Source: Candidatus Shikimatogenerans bostrichidophilus (GTDB lineage Bacteria; Bacteroidota; Bacteroidia; Flavobacteriales; Blattabacteriaceae). Taken from it: a DNA stretch of 64,000 nt. Made by a program: the position numbers and the translations under genes. The stretch's first letter is position 1; every line of letters starts with the position of its first letter. The notes under the pieces were generated by a model. That model was not told the origin of the DNA and searched no databases. It worked only from the letters and a program-made list of their open reading frames with translations. Location: NCBI GenBank assembly GCA_029851345.1, contig CP099831.1:104001-168000 (forward strand), in the 5' to 3' direction. This document shows, one piece after another, positions 38,162 to 48,346 of this stretch.

Positions 38162-39365
38162 TATTTATGATCATAAAAAAATAGGTAAAAATTTAAAATT
38201 ATTTTTTTTTTATAAAAATTTAAATACTGGTTTACCAATATGGTTACCTTTAGGTATTTATATATATAATAGAATAAAAAAAATAATAAAAGTTATAAAT
38301 TGTAGAAATAATTATAATGAAGTTTTTACTCCTTTAATAGGTTCTTATAATATTTATAATAAATCTGGACATATAAAAAATTATTTAAATAATATATTTC
38401 AAATTTTATATAAAAAGAAAATTTATTTAAAACCGATGAATTGTCCATATCATTGTTTAATTTATAAAAATTATAATAATTTATCTTATAAATTATTACC
38501 AATAAAATTCTTTGAATTTGGCACAGTTTTTCGTAATGAAAAAAGTGGTGAAATAAATGGATTATTTAGAACTAAAATGTTTACCCAAGATGATGGGCAT
38601 ATTTTTTGTAAAAATTCAATTCAAGTTATTAAAGAAATAAATAATCTAATAAATATTATTTTATATATTTATAAAAAATTTAATTTTAAAAGTTTTTTTA
38701 TAAGACTTTCTTTAAGGAAAAGTAACGGTAAAAATAAATATATAGGTAAAAAACAATATTGGGATAAGGCTGAACGTATATTAAAAGAAATTATAAAAAA
38801 AAGAAAAATAAAATATAAAATATCTTATGGAGAGGCAGCATTTTATGGACCTAAAATAGATTTTATTATAAAAGATTCATACAAAAGAAATTGGCAAATA
38901 AGTACTATACAAATAGATTATAATACACCTAAAAAATTTAACTTAACATATATAAATAAATATAATGAAATAAAATATCCTATTATGATTCATAGAGCCT
39001 TAATAGGATCATTAGAAAGATTTATTGGTATTTTATTAGAACATACTAAAGGTAATTTACCTATATGGTTATTAAAAATCCAAATTATAATTATACCAAT
39101 TTTTATAAAAAATCATTATTTATATGTAAAAGATATTTATAAAAAATTAACGAAAAAAAAAATACGAATTTGTATAGATAAAACAAAAAGTAATTTAAAT
39201 AAAAAAATTAAAAAGTATGATAAATTAAAAATTCCAATAATATTAATAGTTGGAGATTATGAAATAAGAAATAAAAGTGTTTATATTAGACATAATAAAC
39301 AGAAAAATAATATGAAATTAAAAGATGCTTATAAATATATATATAAATATATTTATAATAATTAA
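38148..39365 (+). CDS. thrS: Threonine--tRNA ligase lacking TGS and editing domains
   Basis: The 405-residue protein starts at the catalytic core: DHKKIGKNLKLF (8-19) aligns with about residue 243 of the 642-residue E. coli enzyme. Zinc ligands remain in MNCPYHC, QDDGHIFC and the His of MIHRALIGSLERFIGILLEH. The anticodon-binding domain follows. The N-terminal TGS domain and the His/Cys-rich editing domain that hydrolyses Ser-tRNA-Thr are absent, and upstream sequence is tilS. The order thrS-infC-rpmI-rplT is classic. Confidence 0.95.
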   Translation: MESNNIYDHKKIGKNLKLFFFYKNLNTGLPIWLPLGIYIYNRIKKIIKVINCRNNYNEVFTPLIGSYNIYNKSGHIKNYLNNIFQILYKKKIYLKPMNCPYHCLIYKNYNNLSYKLLPIKFFEFGTVFRNEKSGEINGLFRTKMFTQDDGHIFCKNSIQVIKEINNLINIILYIYKKFNFKSFFIRLSLRKSNGKNKYIGKKQYWDKAERILKEIIKKRKIKYKISYGEAAFYGPKIDFIIKDSYKRNWQISTIQIDYNTPKKFNLTYINKYNEIKYPIMIHRALIGSLERFIGILLEHTKGNLPIWLLKIQIIIIPIFIKNHYLYVKDIYKKLTKKKIRICIDKTKSNLNKKIKKYDKLKIPIILIVGDYEIRNKSVYIRHNKQKNNMKLKDAYKYIYKYIYNN

Positions 39366-39381
39366 ATACTAAATATTTAAA

Positions 39382-39930
39382 ATTATTAAAAAAAAAGATA
39401 TATTAGATAAAATAATATCTAAAATAAAAATAAATAATAAAATAAAAAAGGAAGAAGTTAAATTGGTAGGAAGTAATATCTTCGAGAATAAAGTTTATAA
39501 TACGAAATACTTATTAAAATTAGTAAAAGAAAAGGACGATAAATTAGATTTAATGTTATTAAATGATAAATTAAATCCTCCTATTGTAAAAATTATAAAT
39601 ATAAATAAATACATTTATAAAATTAAAAAAAAATATAAAAATAATTTTAAAGTTAAACTTATAAAAATTATAAGATTAAGTCCTAATATAAGTAGTAATG
39701 ATTTTAATTTTAAAATTAATCTAGCTAAAAAATTTTTAAAAAAAAATAAGAAAGTAAAATTTTATGTATATTTTAAAGGTAGATCAATAATTTATAAAGA
39801 TCAAGGGAAAGAAGTTTTAATAAATTGTTCTAAATCTTTAAATAAATATGGTATTATAGAAAAATATCCATATATGGATAACAAAAGAATGTTTATGATA
39901 TTAAAACCAAATAAAAAAAATTATAAATAA
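39382..39930 (+). CDS. infC: Translation initiation factor IF-3, non-AUG start
   Basis: Binds 30S and monitors start codons. The frame is open from a TAA at 39370-39372 to 39930. Conserved IF3 sequence INNKIKKEEVKLVG, matching IN.+I...EVRLIG, lies before any possible ATG, so the start must be a rare codon: ATT at 39382 or 39385 fits best, and AUU is the autoregulated infC start in E. coli. TTG at 39463, preceded by AAGGAAG, is the alternative but would remove conserved residues. Later, LNPPIVKI and KVKFYVYFKGR are typical. Confidence 0.85.
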   Translation: MIKKKDILDKIISKIKINNKIKKEEVKLVGSNIFENKVYNTKYLLKLVKEKDDKLDLMLLNDKLNPPIVKIININKYIYKIKKKYKNNFKVKLIKIIRLSPNISSNDFNFKINLAKKFLKKNKKVKFYVYFKGRSIIYKDQGKEVLINCSKSLNKYGIIEKYPYMDNKRMFMILKPNKKNYK

Positions 39931-39935
39931 TTTAT

Positions 39936-40106
39936 ATGTATAAAATAAAAAATAAATCGAGTTATAAAAAAAGATTTAAATTAATTTCAAATGGGAAGGT
40001 AAAAAGGAAAAAAAGTAATAAATTACATAATTTAAAAAAGAAAAATAAAGTAAGAAAAAAAAAATTATCAAAAAATAAAATTATTAATTTAAAAATTATT
40101 AAGTAA
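39936..40106 (+). CDS. rpmI: 50S ribosomal protein L35
   Basis: A 56-residue basic protein between infC and rplT, exactly where rpmI belongs. It begins MYKIKNKSSYKKRFKLISNG, matching K.KT...A.KRFK.T..GK, with VKRKKSNKLHNLKKKNKVRKKKL following, the form of the R..A...H.L..K..KRKR.L block. The stop overlaps the rplT ATG by one base (TAATG). Confidence 0.93.
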   Translation: MYKIKNKSSYKKRFKLISNGKVKRKKSNKLHNLKKKNKVRKKKLSKNKIINLKIIK

Positions 40107-40459
40107 TGCCTAGATCAAAAAATTTAGTAGCTTCAAAAAATAAAAGGAAAAAAATATTAAAATTAGCAAAAGGATTTTATGGAGCAAAAAAAAGAAGTTA
40201 TACTATAGCAAAAAATTCAGTGCAAAAATCATTATTACATTCTTATATAGGTAGAAAAAATAAGAAAAGAGTTTATAGAAAAATATGGATTTTAAGAATA
40301 AATGCCTATGTAAGAAAATATAGTAAAAATAAATTATCTTATTCAAAATTTATTAATTTTTTAAAAAAAAAAAACTATAGTATAAATAGAAAAATGTTAT
40401 CTAATATTATAATTAATAATAAAAATGGAAATTTACTAAATTCTATTTTAAAAAATTAA
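40106..40459 (+). CDS. rplT: 50S ribosomal protein L20
   Basis: L20 is needed for early 50S assembly and in many bacteria represses its own operon. The 117-residue protein shows KNLVASKNKRKKILKLAKGFYGAKKRSYTIAKNSV and RKIWILRINAYVRKYSKN..YS.FI, both canonical. It ends the aroK-to-rplT run; its TAA shares a TTAA with the convergent rnz stop. Confidence 0.97.
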   Translation: MPRSKNLVASKNKRKKILKLAKGFYGAKKRSYTIAKNSVQKSLLHSYIGRKNKKRVYRKIWILRINAYVRKYSKNKLSYSKFINFLKKKNYSINRKMLSNIIINNKNGNLLNSILKN

Positions 40460-41373
40460 ATATAATATTTTTTTAAAATTTTAGGTATTATTGTATTTTT
40501 AAAAATAGTTATTGCTTCATATTTAAATATATTAATATTTATATATCTATTGGAAAAATGTCCTAAAATTAATTTTTTCGTATTTGATAACATAGCTATT
40601 TTCGCTGCACTAATAGATGTCGAATGACCCCTTAAATAAGCGTAATAATAAAATTTGTGTAAATATGTTGATTCATGATATAATAAATCAATATTTTTAA
40701 TGTATTTTATTATATTAGGATAATATTTAGTATCAGAACAATATGCATATGATAATGGTTTAGGAGATTTATATGTTAAAAAATTATTAGGTATAATATG
40801 ACCATTTTTTTTTTTAAAATTATAACCTTGTTTTATTTTTAAATAATCTTTTATTTTAATTTCTTTTATCATTTTTATATTTTTAATATTTAAGTTTTTT
40901 AATTTTTTTTTTTCTTTAAAGATAAATCCATTAGTATATATTGTATGTTTTAAAGGGATTGTATAAATCTTTAAATCTTTATTCTCAAATATTTTTTTTT
41001 GTTTTAAACTTGTTAAGTAAATAAATTTAATTGGATAACTAATTTTAGTTCTTGACCATTTGAAATTTATATTTAAAATTTGTTTTAAACCTCTAGGAGC
41101 ATAAATTGTTAATTGTTTTTGACGTCTTAATAGTTGATAAGTAGATAATATACTAATTAATCCAAAATAATGATCACCATGTAAATGAGAAATTAAAATA
41201 TAATCTATTTTATTTAATTTTATTTTTGATTTTAAAATTTGCGATTGAGTACCTTCACCACAATCAATTAAAAAATAATTATTTTTTATAAATAAAAGTT
41301 GAGAAGTCGGATGATAATTATAATTTGGTAAAGAAGAATTAAATCCTAATATTATTAAATAAGAATTATTCAT
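40456..41373 (-). CDS. rnz: Ribonuclease Z
   Basis: Metallo-beta-lactamase-fold endonuclease that trims tRNA 3' trailers. It is needed here since tRNA genes lack CCA. LIDCGEGTQSQI and the metal motif SHLHGDHYFGL (62-72) are intact, as are SYAYCSDTKYYPNI, LYHESTY, RGHSTSISAAKIA and LILGHFSNRY. Length 305 is normal. It is divergent from mutS across 81 bases. Confidence 0.96.
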   Translation of the reverse strand: MNNSYLIILGFNSSLPNYNYHPTSQLLFIKNNYFLIDCGEGTQSQILKSKIKLNKIDYILISHLHGDHYFGLISILSTYQLLRRQKQLTIYAPRGLKQILNINFKWSRTKISYPIKFIYLTSLKQKKIFENKDLKIYTIPLKHTIYTNGFIFKEKKKLKNLNIKNIKMIKEIKIKDYLKIKQGYNFKKKNGHIIPNNFLTYKSPKPLSYAYCSDTKYYPNIIKYIKNIDLLYHESTYLHKFYYYAYLRGHSTSISAAKIAMLSNTKKLILGHFSNRYININIFKYEAITIFKNTIIPKILKKYYI

Positions 41374-41454
41374 AGATATTTTATTATTTATTTAAATAAA
41401 TAATAAATATTAATAATTATAAAATATAAAATAATATATAAAAAAAAAGTTATA

Positions 41455-43992
41455 ATGTATAAAGAAACACCTTTAATAAAACAATATTATAATGTAAAAA
41501 AGAAAAATCCTGATTCTATTTTATTTTTTCAAGTCGGTGATTTTTATGAAATTTTTGGATATGATGCTATTTTATGTTCAAGATTATTAGACATAACATT
41601 AACAAAAAGAAATAAAAATAGTATTTATTTAGCAGGATTCCCATGTAATTCTTTAATAATTTATATTAATAAATTAATTAAACATGGATATAAAATTGCT
41701 ATATGTGATCAAGATCAAACTATTAATTACAATAATAATAAAAATTTAATTAATAGGCAAATAACTAATATTATATCACCTGGTATATCTTTATATGATA
41801 ATATTAATAAACAAAAAAATATAACTAAATATATTGCATTTATATATATAAATAAAAATAATAAATATTTAGGGATTACATTAATTGATTTTTCTACAGG
41901 TCATTTATTAACTACAGAAGGTAAAATTAATTATATAAAAAATATTATCGGTAATTATAATCCTAAAGAATTTTTTATACAAAAAAGTAAATTATTATTT
42001 TTAAAAAATAAAATTTTTTATTCAAAAAAAAATATAATAAATTTATTGGATGATCATTTATTTAATTATAATTTTTCTTATTTAAAATTATTAGAACATT
42101 TTAAAAAAAATAAAATTGAAGATTCTAAAATTAAATTAATGAAATATAGTATAATTGTAACAGGGCTTTCAATCTATTATATTAAAAAAAATTATAATTT
42201 AAATTTAAATCATATCGATGAAATTAATATAATAAAAAAAGATTTATACTTATTATTAGATGAGAATACAATAATTAATTTAGAAATAAAAAAAACAATA
42301 AAAAAAAATGGTAAATCTTTGTTAGATATATTAGATTATACATCTACTTCAATGGGATATAGACTCTTAAATAATTGGTTAATTTTACCATCTAAAAATT
42401 ATAATATTATAAAACAAAGACAAAAAATTATTAATTTTTTTTTTAAAGAAAATAAATTAAATAATAATTTACAAATTACTATTTTGTATAATTTAAAAAA
42501 AATCTGTGATATTGAAAAATTAGTATCTAAAATTTCAAATAGAACAATTCTCCCTAATCAATTATATAAATTATTAAAATCTTTTAATTATATAAAAAAA
42601 ATTTTAAATTTAATTAATATTTATAACCTTTTAAATTTAAAAAAAAAAAAAATTGTTAATATTTTTATAATTTATAAAATATTAAAAAAATATATAAAAA
42701 AAAATCCAATTAATAATTTAAAAAAAACTTTTATAATAAAAAAAAATGTTTCTAAAAAATTAGATAAATATAAAATTAAATTAAAAAAAAAAAAAGAAAT
42801 TTTATATAAAGATTATATAAATAAAATTAGACTAAAATTAAAATTAAATTATTTAATTATAAATAATAATGATTTAATAGGATTTTATATAGAAATAAAA
42901 AAAAAAGATAAGAATATAATCCCAATACATTGGATTATAAAACAACGATTATCAACATCTATAAGATATACGACTCCTTTTTTAAATAAATACGAATATT
43001 ATGTTTATTATTTAAAAAAAAAAATATTTTTATTAGAAAAAAAAATTTATAATAAAATTCTTGATAAATTAAATGAAAATTTATTTTGTATAAAAAATAT
43101 TTCAAATTTAATTGCAAAATTAGATGTTTTATTTTCATTATATTTATCTGCTAAATATAATAATTATGTTAAACCTAAAATTTTAAAAAATTATAGTAAT
43201 AATTTAATATATATATTCAAAGGTCGACATCCTGTTATAGAAAAAACTTTTAATAAAAAATATATTCCAAATAGTATATATATAGATAATGATATTAACC
43301 AAATTTTAATAATAACTGGACCTAATATGGCTGGTAAATCTGCATTATTAAGACAGACAGCTTTAATTATTATAATGGCTCAAATGGGGGGATATGTCCC
43401 TGCAAAATATGTAGTATTTAATATTATAGATAGAATATTTAGTAGAATAGGAGCTTCAGATAATATCTCTTTAGGGGAATCAACGTTTATGTTAGAAATG
43501 AAAGAAACTTCTTATATATTAAATAATATAAGTAAAAATAGTTTAATTTTGATGGATGAAATTGGTCGTGGGACGAGTACTTATGATGGTATTTCATTAT
43601 CGTATTCAATTATTAAATATTTAAATAATAATAAACTAAAACCTAAAGTTTTATTTACAACACATTATTATGATTTAAAAAAATATTTAAATAATATAAA
43701 TGGTATAAAATTTTATCATTTTTCTATAAAAAGAATATTTAATAAATTAAAATTTGAACGTAAATTAAAAAAAGGATTTAATAATAATAGTTATGGTATT
43801 TATATAGCAGAATCATCAGGAATACCTAAGAAAATTATAACTGATTCAAAATATTTTTTTAATAAATTAACTACTTTTAATTATATTAATTTATTTATAA
43901 ATAATCTTATTATATTATTTAAATATATAAAAAAAAAATTTATAAATTTTTTATATAAAATATGCGATAGTAGTTCAATTGGTAGAACATAA
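41455..43992 (+). CDS. mutS: DNA mismatch repair protein MutS
   Basis: Recognises mismatches and signals through MutL. The N-terminal mismatch-contact motif QVGDFYEIFG (26-35, Phe30/Glu32) is kept. The ATPase has Walker A GPNMAGKS (622-629), SRIGASDNISLGESTFMLEM and Walker B LILMDEIGRGTSTYDG. Length 845 is usual. The last nine residues (CDSSSIGRT) and the stop are encoded inside the tRNA-Gly gene, so the natural C-terminus has eroded until the frame met a stop there. A full MutL is not visible. Confidence 0.97.
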   Translation: MYKETPLIKQYYNVKKKNPDSILFFQVGDFYEIFGYDAILCSRLLDITLTKRNKNSIYLAGFPCNSLIIYINKLIKHGYKIAICDQDQTINYNNNKNLINRQITNIISPGISLYDNINKQKNITKYIAFIYINKNNKYLGITLIDFSTGHLLTTEGKINYIKNIIGNYNPKEFFIQKSKLLFLKNKIFYSKKNIINLLDDHLFNYNFSYLKLLEHFKKNKIEDSKIKLMKYSIIVTGLSIYYIKKNYNLNLNHIDEINIIKKDLYLLLDENTIINLEIKKTIKKNGKSLLDILDYTSTSMGYRLLNNWLILPSKNYNIIKQRQKIINFFFKENKLNNNLQITILYNLKKICDIEKLVSKISNRTILPNQLYKLLKSFNYIKKILNLINIYNLLNLKKKKIVNIFIIYKILKKYIKKNPINNLKKTFIIKKNVSKKLDKYKIKLKKKKEILYKDYINKIRLKLKLNYLIINNNDLIGFYIEIKKKDKNIIPIHWIIKQRLSTSIRYTTPFLNKYEYYVYYLKKKIFLLEKKIYNKILDKLNENLFCIKNISNLIAKLDVLFSLYLSAKYNNYVKPKILKNYSNNLIYIFKGRHPVIEKTFNKKYIPNSIYIDNDINQILIITGPNMAGKSALLRQTALIIIMAQMGGYVPAKYVVFNIIDRIFSRIGASDNISLGESTFMLEMKETSYILNNISKNSLILMDEIGRGTSTYDGISLSYSIIKYLNNNKLKPKVLFTTHYYDLKKYLNNINGIKFYHFSIKRIFNKLKFERKLKKGFNNNSYGIYIAESSGIPKKIITDSKYFFNKLTTFNYINLFINNLIILFKYIKKKFINFLYKICDSSSIGRT

Positions 43993-44036
43993 CCTTGCCA
44001 AGGTTAAGGCAATGGGTTCAAATCCCGTCTATCGCT
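43964..44036 (+). tRNA. tRNA-Gly (GCC)
   Basis: Acceptor GCGATAG pairs with CTATCGC. Anticodon stem AACCT/AGGTT encloses TGCCA-type loop giving GCC, for GGU/GGC. T arm TGGGTTCAAATCCCG. Its first 29 bases are also the end of the mutS reading frame, so both share a transcript unless processed. Length 73. Confidence 0.95.
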
Positions 44037-44051
44037 TTATAATTTTAATTT

Positions 44052-44141
44052 GTCTAGATGGTGAAATAGGTAAACACGCAGGACTTAAAATCCTGTAATT
44101 CAATTCAATGAATTTTGCGGGTTCAATTCCCGCTCTAGACA
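44052..44141 (+). tRNA. tRNA-Leu (UAA)
   Basis: Acceptor GTCTAGA pairs perfectly with TCTAGAC, discriminator A. Anticodon stem CAGGA/TCCTG encloses CTTAAAA, giving UAA for UUA, the dominant Leu codon. It has a normal long class II variable arm; length 90. Only 15 bases after tRNA-Gly. Confidence 0.96.
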
Positions 44142-44167
44142 TTATAAGTAAAAATAAGTAATTTAAA

Positions 44168-47100
44168 ATGTTTTTGTTTTTTGATACAGAAACTACAGGT
44201 TTACCTGTAAATAATATATTTAAAAAAAAAGATATATATCGTTGGCCACAATTAATACAGATTTCATGGCAAATGTATAATAAATATGGGGATTTAATAA
44301 CAAATAAAAATTATTATATAAAATTAAAAAAAAAAATAAATATATCATTAGAATCGATAGTAATACATGGAATAACAAAAAAATTTTTAATTAAGAAAGG
44401 GAAAAATTTAAAATATGTATTAAGAAAATTTATAAAATCATTAAATAGATCTAATGTATTAATTGGTCATAATATAGAATTTGATATAAATATTATAATA
44501 TCTTTATTTTTTAAATATAATTATAATAAAAATATAAAAAATATATTAAATAAAAAGAAAATAGATACTCAAAAAAGTTTAATTTTTTATAATAATAAAT
44601 GGATATCTTTAAAAGATTTATTTAATATTTTATATAATTATAAGATAAAAAATAAATTACATAATTCTTATATTGATCTTAATATTAATATATTATGTTA
44701 TTTAAAATTAATATATTATAAAATAATATTAATAAATTATAAACAATTTAATATTTTGAATTTTTTTAACAATATACCTTTATTAAAAGGTATTAATAAG
44801 AAAAAAAATAAAAAAAAAATTAAAACAAATTTTTTTAATATACATAATCATACTCACTTTAATGTATTAAATTCTACTATAAAAATAGAAGAATTAATAA
44901 ATAAAGCGATAAATAATAAAATGAAAGCTGTTGGTATATGTGATAATAATTTAATGGGAGTTTTTGATTTTATTAATTATATAAATAAAGTAAATAAAAT
45001 AAATAAAAATAAAATAAAAGGTATAATAGGATATAATATTTATATAAAAGATACTAATAATAATTTCTATAATCATGTATTAATTGTAAAAAATACAATA
45101 GGTTATTATAATTTAATAAAAATTTCTTCATATAGTTATTTAAATAATTGTATAAAAGTCGATAAGAATAAAAATAATAATATATATTATATAGAAAAGG
45201 AAATAGTAGAAAAATATAGTAAAGGGTTAATATTTTTAACTGGGAATTTAAAATCAGAAATATCACAGCATATTATAAAAGGTAATATAAAAAAGGCTGA
45301 AAAAATTTTGTTATATTGGAAAAAAATTTTTAAAAAAGATATATATATAGAAATATTTATAAATAATTTAAAAGATGAAAAACTTGTAAATAAAATATTG
45401 TTAAAGTTTTCTAAAAAACATAAAATTTTATATATTAATCAATGTGATGTATATTATTTAAATAAAAAAGATTATATTTATCATGATATTTTATTTTGTA
45501 TTAGAAATAAGATTGGATTTTTAGAACAAATAAAAGAAAAAGATAGAAAAAATATAAAAAGATTAGAAAATAAAAATTTTTATTTTAAAAATTATTTTAT
45601 TTTAAAACGTCTTTATAAAAATAAATTTAAAAAGGGATTTTATAATTTAAAATTTATTTATAAAAAAATAGAAAAAATAAAATTTATTAAAAAAGATTTT
45701 TTACCAAAAAAATTTAAATTACCGAATTTTTTTTTAAAAAAATATAAAAATAAAAAGAATATAAATTATTTATATTTAAAATATATTACTTATCAAGGAG
45801 CAAAATTAAAATATGGTCAATTAAATAACCTAATTATTTTAAGAATAAAAAAAGAATTAAAATTAATAAAATTAAGAAATTTTACTAATTATTTTTTAAT
45901 TGTAAAAGATATAATAGATATAGCAAAAAAGATAAAAGTAGATATAGGCCCAGGGAGGGGGTCAGTAGCTGGTTCAATTATTGCTTATTGTATCGGAATT
46001 ACTAGGATAGATCCAATTAAATATAAATTATTATTTGAAAGATTTTTAAATATTTATAGGAAAAAAATGCCTGATATAGATTTAGATTTAAATTATAAAA
46101 CTAGAAAAGATTTAATTTATTATATAAAAAATAAATATAATTTTGATAAAGTTTGTAATATAATTACTTATGGTAAAATAGGCGCAAAAACCGCTATAAG
46201 AGACTGTGCTAGAGTATTTAATATGCCTTTAAAAAATGTTTCATTTTTAACAGAATTAATGAATAATAAAATTGATATAAAAGATTTATTAAATAAAAGA
46301 ATATTAAATAAAATTCTACTAAAAAAACAAATTCCTTATAGTATATATTCTTATATTAAAAGAATTTTAAATGTTCCAGTAAGTTTAGATAATTTTATAA
46401 TTAATATAGCTAAAAATTTAGTAGGATTAATAAGAAACATAGGGATACATGCGTGTGGGATTATTATGTCTAATGTTAAATTAAAAAAATATGTTCCATT
46501 AATATCATTAATAAAAAATATAACTCAAGAAAAAGTTATTCTTACACAATTTAATGCTAAAGCTATAGAAGATTTAGGATTATTAAAAATAGATTTATTA
46601 GGATTAAGAACATTAGCTGTATTAAAAGAATCTATAATAAAAATTAAAAAGAAAAAAAAAAAAATAAAATTTAATCTAAAAGATAAACCTACATATACTT
46701 TATTTAAACATAAATTAACTTCTGGTGTTTTTCAATATGAATCTAAAGGTATTAATTTATTAGCATCAAAATTCGAACCTAAAGAATTTAAAGAATTAAT
46801 AGCATTTAATGCTTTATATAGGCCTGGGCCTATACAATATATCCCTAGTTATATAGAAAGAAAAAATAATAGAGAAAAAGTTACGTATGATTTACCTATT
46901 ATGAAAGAATGTTTAAAAGATACATATGGTATAACTATTTATCAAGAACAAGTTATATTATTAGCAAAAATAATTTCTGGGATTAATCAATATGAAGCAG
47001 ATTTATTAAGAGAAGCTATAGGAAAAAAAAATAAATTAGCTTTAATTACATTAAAGGCGAAATTTTTTAATAATTCTTTAAAAAAAGGATATGATATAAA

Positions 47101-48346
47101 TATTTTAAAAAAAATATGGAAAGATTGGGAATCATTTGCGTCTTATGCTTTTAATAAATCTCATGCTACTTGTTATGCATATATAACATTTAAAACGGCA
47201 TATATTAAAAAACATTATTATAAAGAATTTTTATCTTGTGTTTTAAATAATAATTTACAAAATAGAGTTAAATATTTAAGTTTATTAAATGAATCTAAAT
47301 ATTTAAATGCCAAATTTTTATTACCAAATATAAATATAAGTAAAAAGGATTTTTACACAGAAAAAAATAAATATATTAGATATAGTTTATGTGGTATAAA
47401 AGGGATAGGAGAAAAATCTACTAAAGCTATTTTAGATGTAAGATTAAAAAAAAAATTTACATCTATTTTTGATTTTTTATATCGTATAAATTTAAGAATT
47501 ATAAATAAAAGATTAATAAAAATTTTAATTTTAACAGGTTCATTTGATTTATTTGGTATATCTAAGTATAAATATTTTATTAATAAAATTTATAAAAAAA
47601 AAAAAATTACTAAAATAGAATATTTAATAAATGAAATTACAAAATATAAAAAAAATCCATGTTATGATTTTTTATTATTAAAGAAAAAATATAATAATTT
47701 TTTTAATATAACAAAAGAAATAAAAAAAAAAGTTAAAAATGATAAAAATTTAATATATTATAATGAAGAACAATTAAAATATTTAGGATATAATTTTAAT
47801 AAAGATCTATACTATAAAAAACATTTTATATTTAACATTTATAGTATTTACGAATATAATAAAAGTTTTCATAGTATTAATAACAACATATTATTATCTG
47901 GGATAATTACTAATATCTTAAAAAATTCTATATCTATAAAAGATTATAATTGTTATACTTTAAATATAAATAAAGTTTTTTATATAAATTTTAAAGAATT
48001 AAAAATAAAAAATAAAAACAAATATAAAAAAGATATTGTATTACTAAAAATTTTAAATAATAAAATTATAGATATTAAATTTTTAAAAAATATTTTAAAA
48101 AATATTGAATTTATTATAATTAAAATATATGAAAAGTTTTATTATAAATTATCTCATATAATCTTAAAGGATATAAAAAAAAAATTAATGAAAGTTAAAA
48201 TAGGTATTAAAAAAAATATTTTATTTAAAATTTATGATATAAATAAAAAAAATATTAAAAAAGAAAATTTATTAAATATTAATGTTAATACTGATATCTT
48301 ATATGATATTCGTATTAAATATAAATATATATATTTTAAAATATAA
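44168..48346 (+). CDS. dnaE: DNA polymerase III alpha subunit with fused proofreading domain
   Basis: The replicative polymerase, 1392 residues. Residues 1-185 are a DnaQ-like DEDDh exonuclease: FDTETTG (5-11), HNIEFDINI, and HNSYIDL. This N-terminal fusion is a flavobacterial trait. The PHP domain follows (FNIHNHTHFNVLNSTIKIEEL, near 225-245; metal residues partly lost). The palm has GPGRGSVAGSIIAYCIGI and MPDIDLD (634-640, catalytic Asps), then LYRPGPIQYIPSYIERK. HhH (GIKGIGEKS) and a decayed OB region end it. Proofreading appears intact. Confidence 0.97.
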   Translation: MFLFFDTETTGLPVNNIFKKKDIYRWPQLIQISWQMYNKYGDLITNKNYYIKLKKKINISLESIVIHGITKKFLIKKGKNLKYVLRKFIKSLNRSNVLIGHNIEFDINIIISLFFKYNYNKNIKNILNKKKIDTQKSLIFYNNKWISLKDLFNILYNYKIKNKLHNSYIDLNINILCYLKLIYYKIILINYKQFNILNFFNNIPLLKGINKKKNKKKIKTNFFNIHNHTHFNVLNSTIKIEELINKAINNKMKAVGICDNNLMGVFDFINYINKVNKINKNKIKGIIGYNIYIKDTNNNFYNHVLIVKNTIGYYNLIKISSYSYLNNCIKVDKNKNNNIYYIEKEIVEKYSKGLIFLTGNLKSEISQHIIKGNIKKAEKILLYWKKIFKKDIYIEIFINNLKDEKLVNKILLKFSKKHKILYINQCDVYYLNKKDYIYHDILFCIRNKIGFLEQIKEKDRKNIKRLENKNFYFKNYFILKRLYKNKFKKGFYNLKFIYKKIEKIKFIKKDFLPKKFKLPNFFLKKYKNKKNINYLYLKYITYQGAKLKYGQLNNLIILRIKKELKLIKLRNFTNYFLIVKDIIDIAKKIKVDIGPGRGSVAGSIIAYCIGITRIDPIKYKLLFERFLNIYRKKMPDIDLDLNYKTRKDLIYYIKNKYNFDKVCNIITYGKIGAKTAIRDCARVFNMPLKNVSFLTELMNNKIDIKDLLNKRILNKILLKKQIPYSIYSYIKRILNVPVSLDNFIINIAKNLVGLIRNIGIHACGIIMSNVKLKKYVPLISLIKNITQEKVILTQFNAKAIEDLGLLKIDLLGLRTLAVLKESIIKIKKKKKKIKFNLKDKPTYTLFKHKLTSGVFQYESKGINLLASKFEPKEFKELIAFNALYRPGPIQYIPSYIERKNNREKVTYDLPIMKECLKDTYGITIYQEQVILLAKIISGINQYEADLLREAIGKKNKLALITLKAKFFNNSLKKGYDINILKKIWKDWESFASYAFNKSHATCYAYITFKTAYIKKHYYKEFLSCVLNNNLQNRVKYLSLLNESKYLNAKFLLPNINISKKDFYTEKNKYIRYSLCGIKGIGEKSTKAILDVRLKKKFTSIFDFLYRINLRIINKRLIKILILTGSFDLFGISKYKYFINKIYKKKKITKIEYLINEITKYKKNPCYDFLLLKKKYNNFFNITKEIKKKVKNDKNLIYYNEEQLKYLGYNFNKDLYYKKHFIFNIYSIYEYNKSFHSINNNILLSGIITNILKNSISIKDYNCYTLNINKVFYINFKELKIKNKNKYKKDIVLLKILNNKIIDIKFLKNILKNIEFIIIKIYEKFYYKLSHIILKDIKKKLMKVKIGIKKNILFKIYDINKKNIKKENLLNINVNTDILYDIRIKYKYIYFKI

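Noticed and set aside
45054-45266. Minus-strand frame over dnaE
   Set aside because: Tyr/Leu-rich shadow of the dnaE coding strand.
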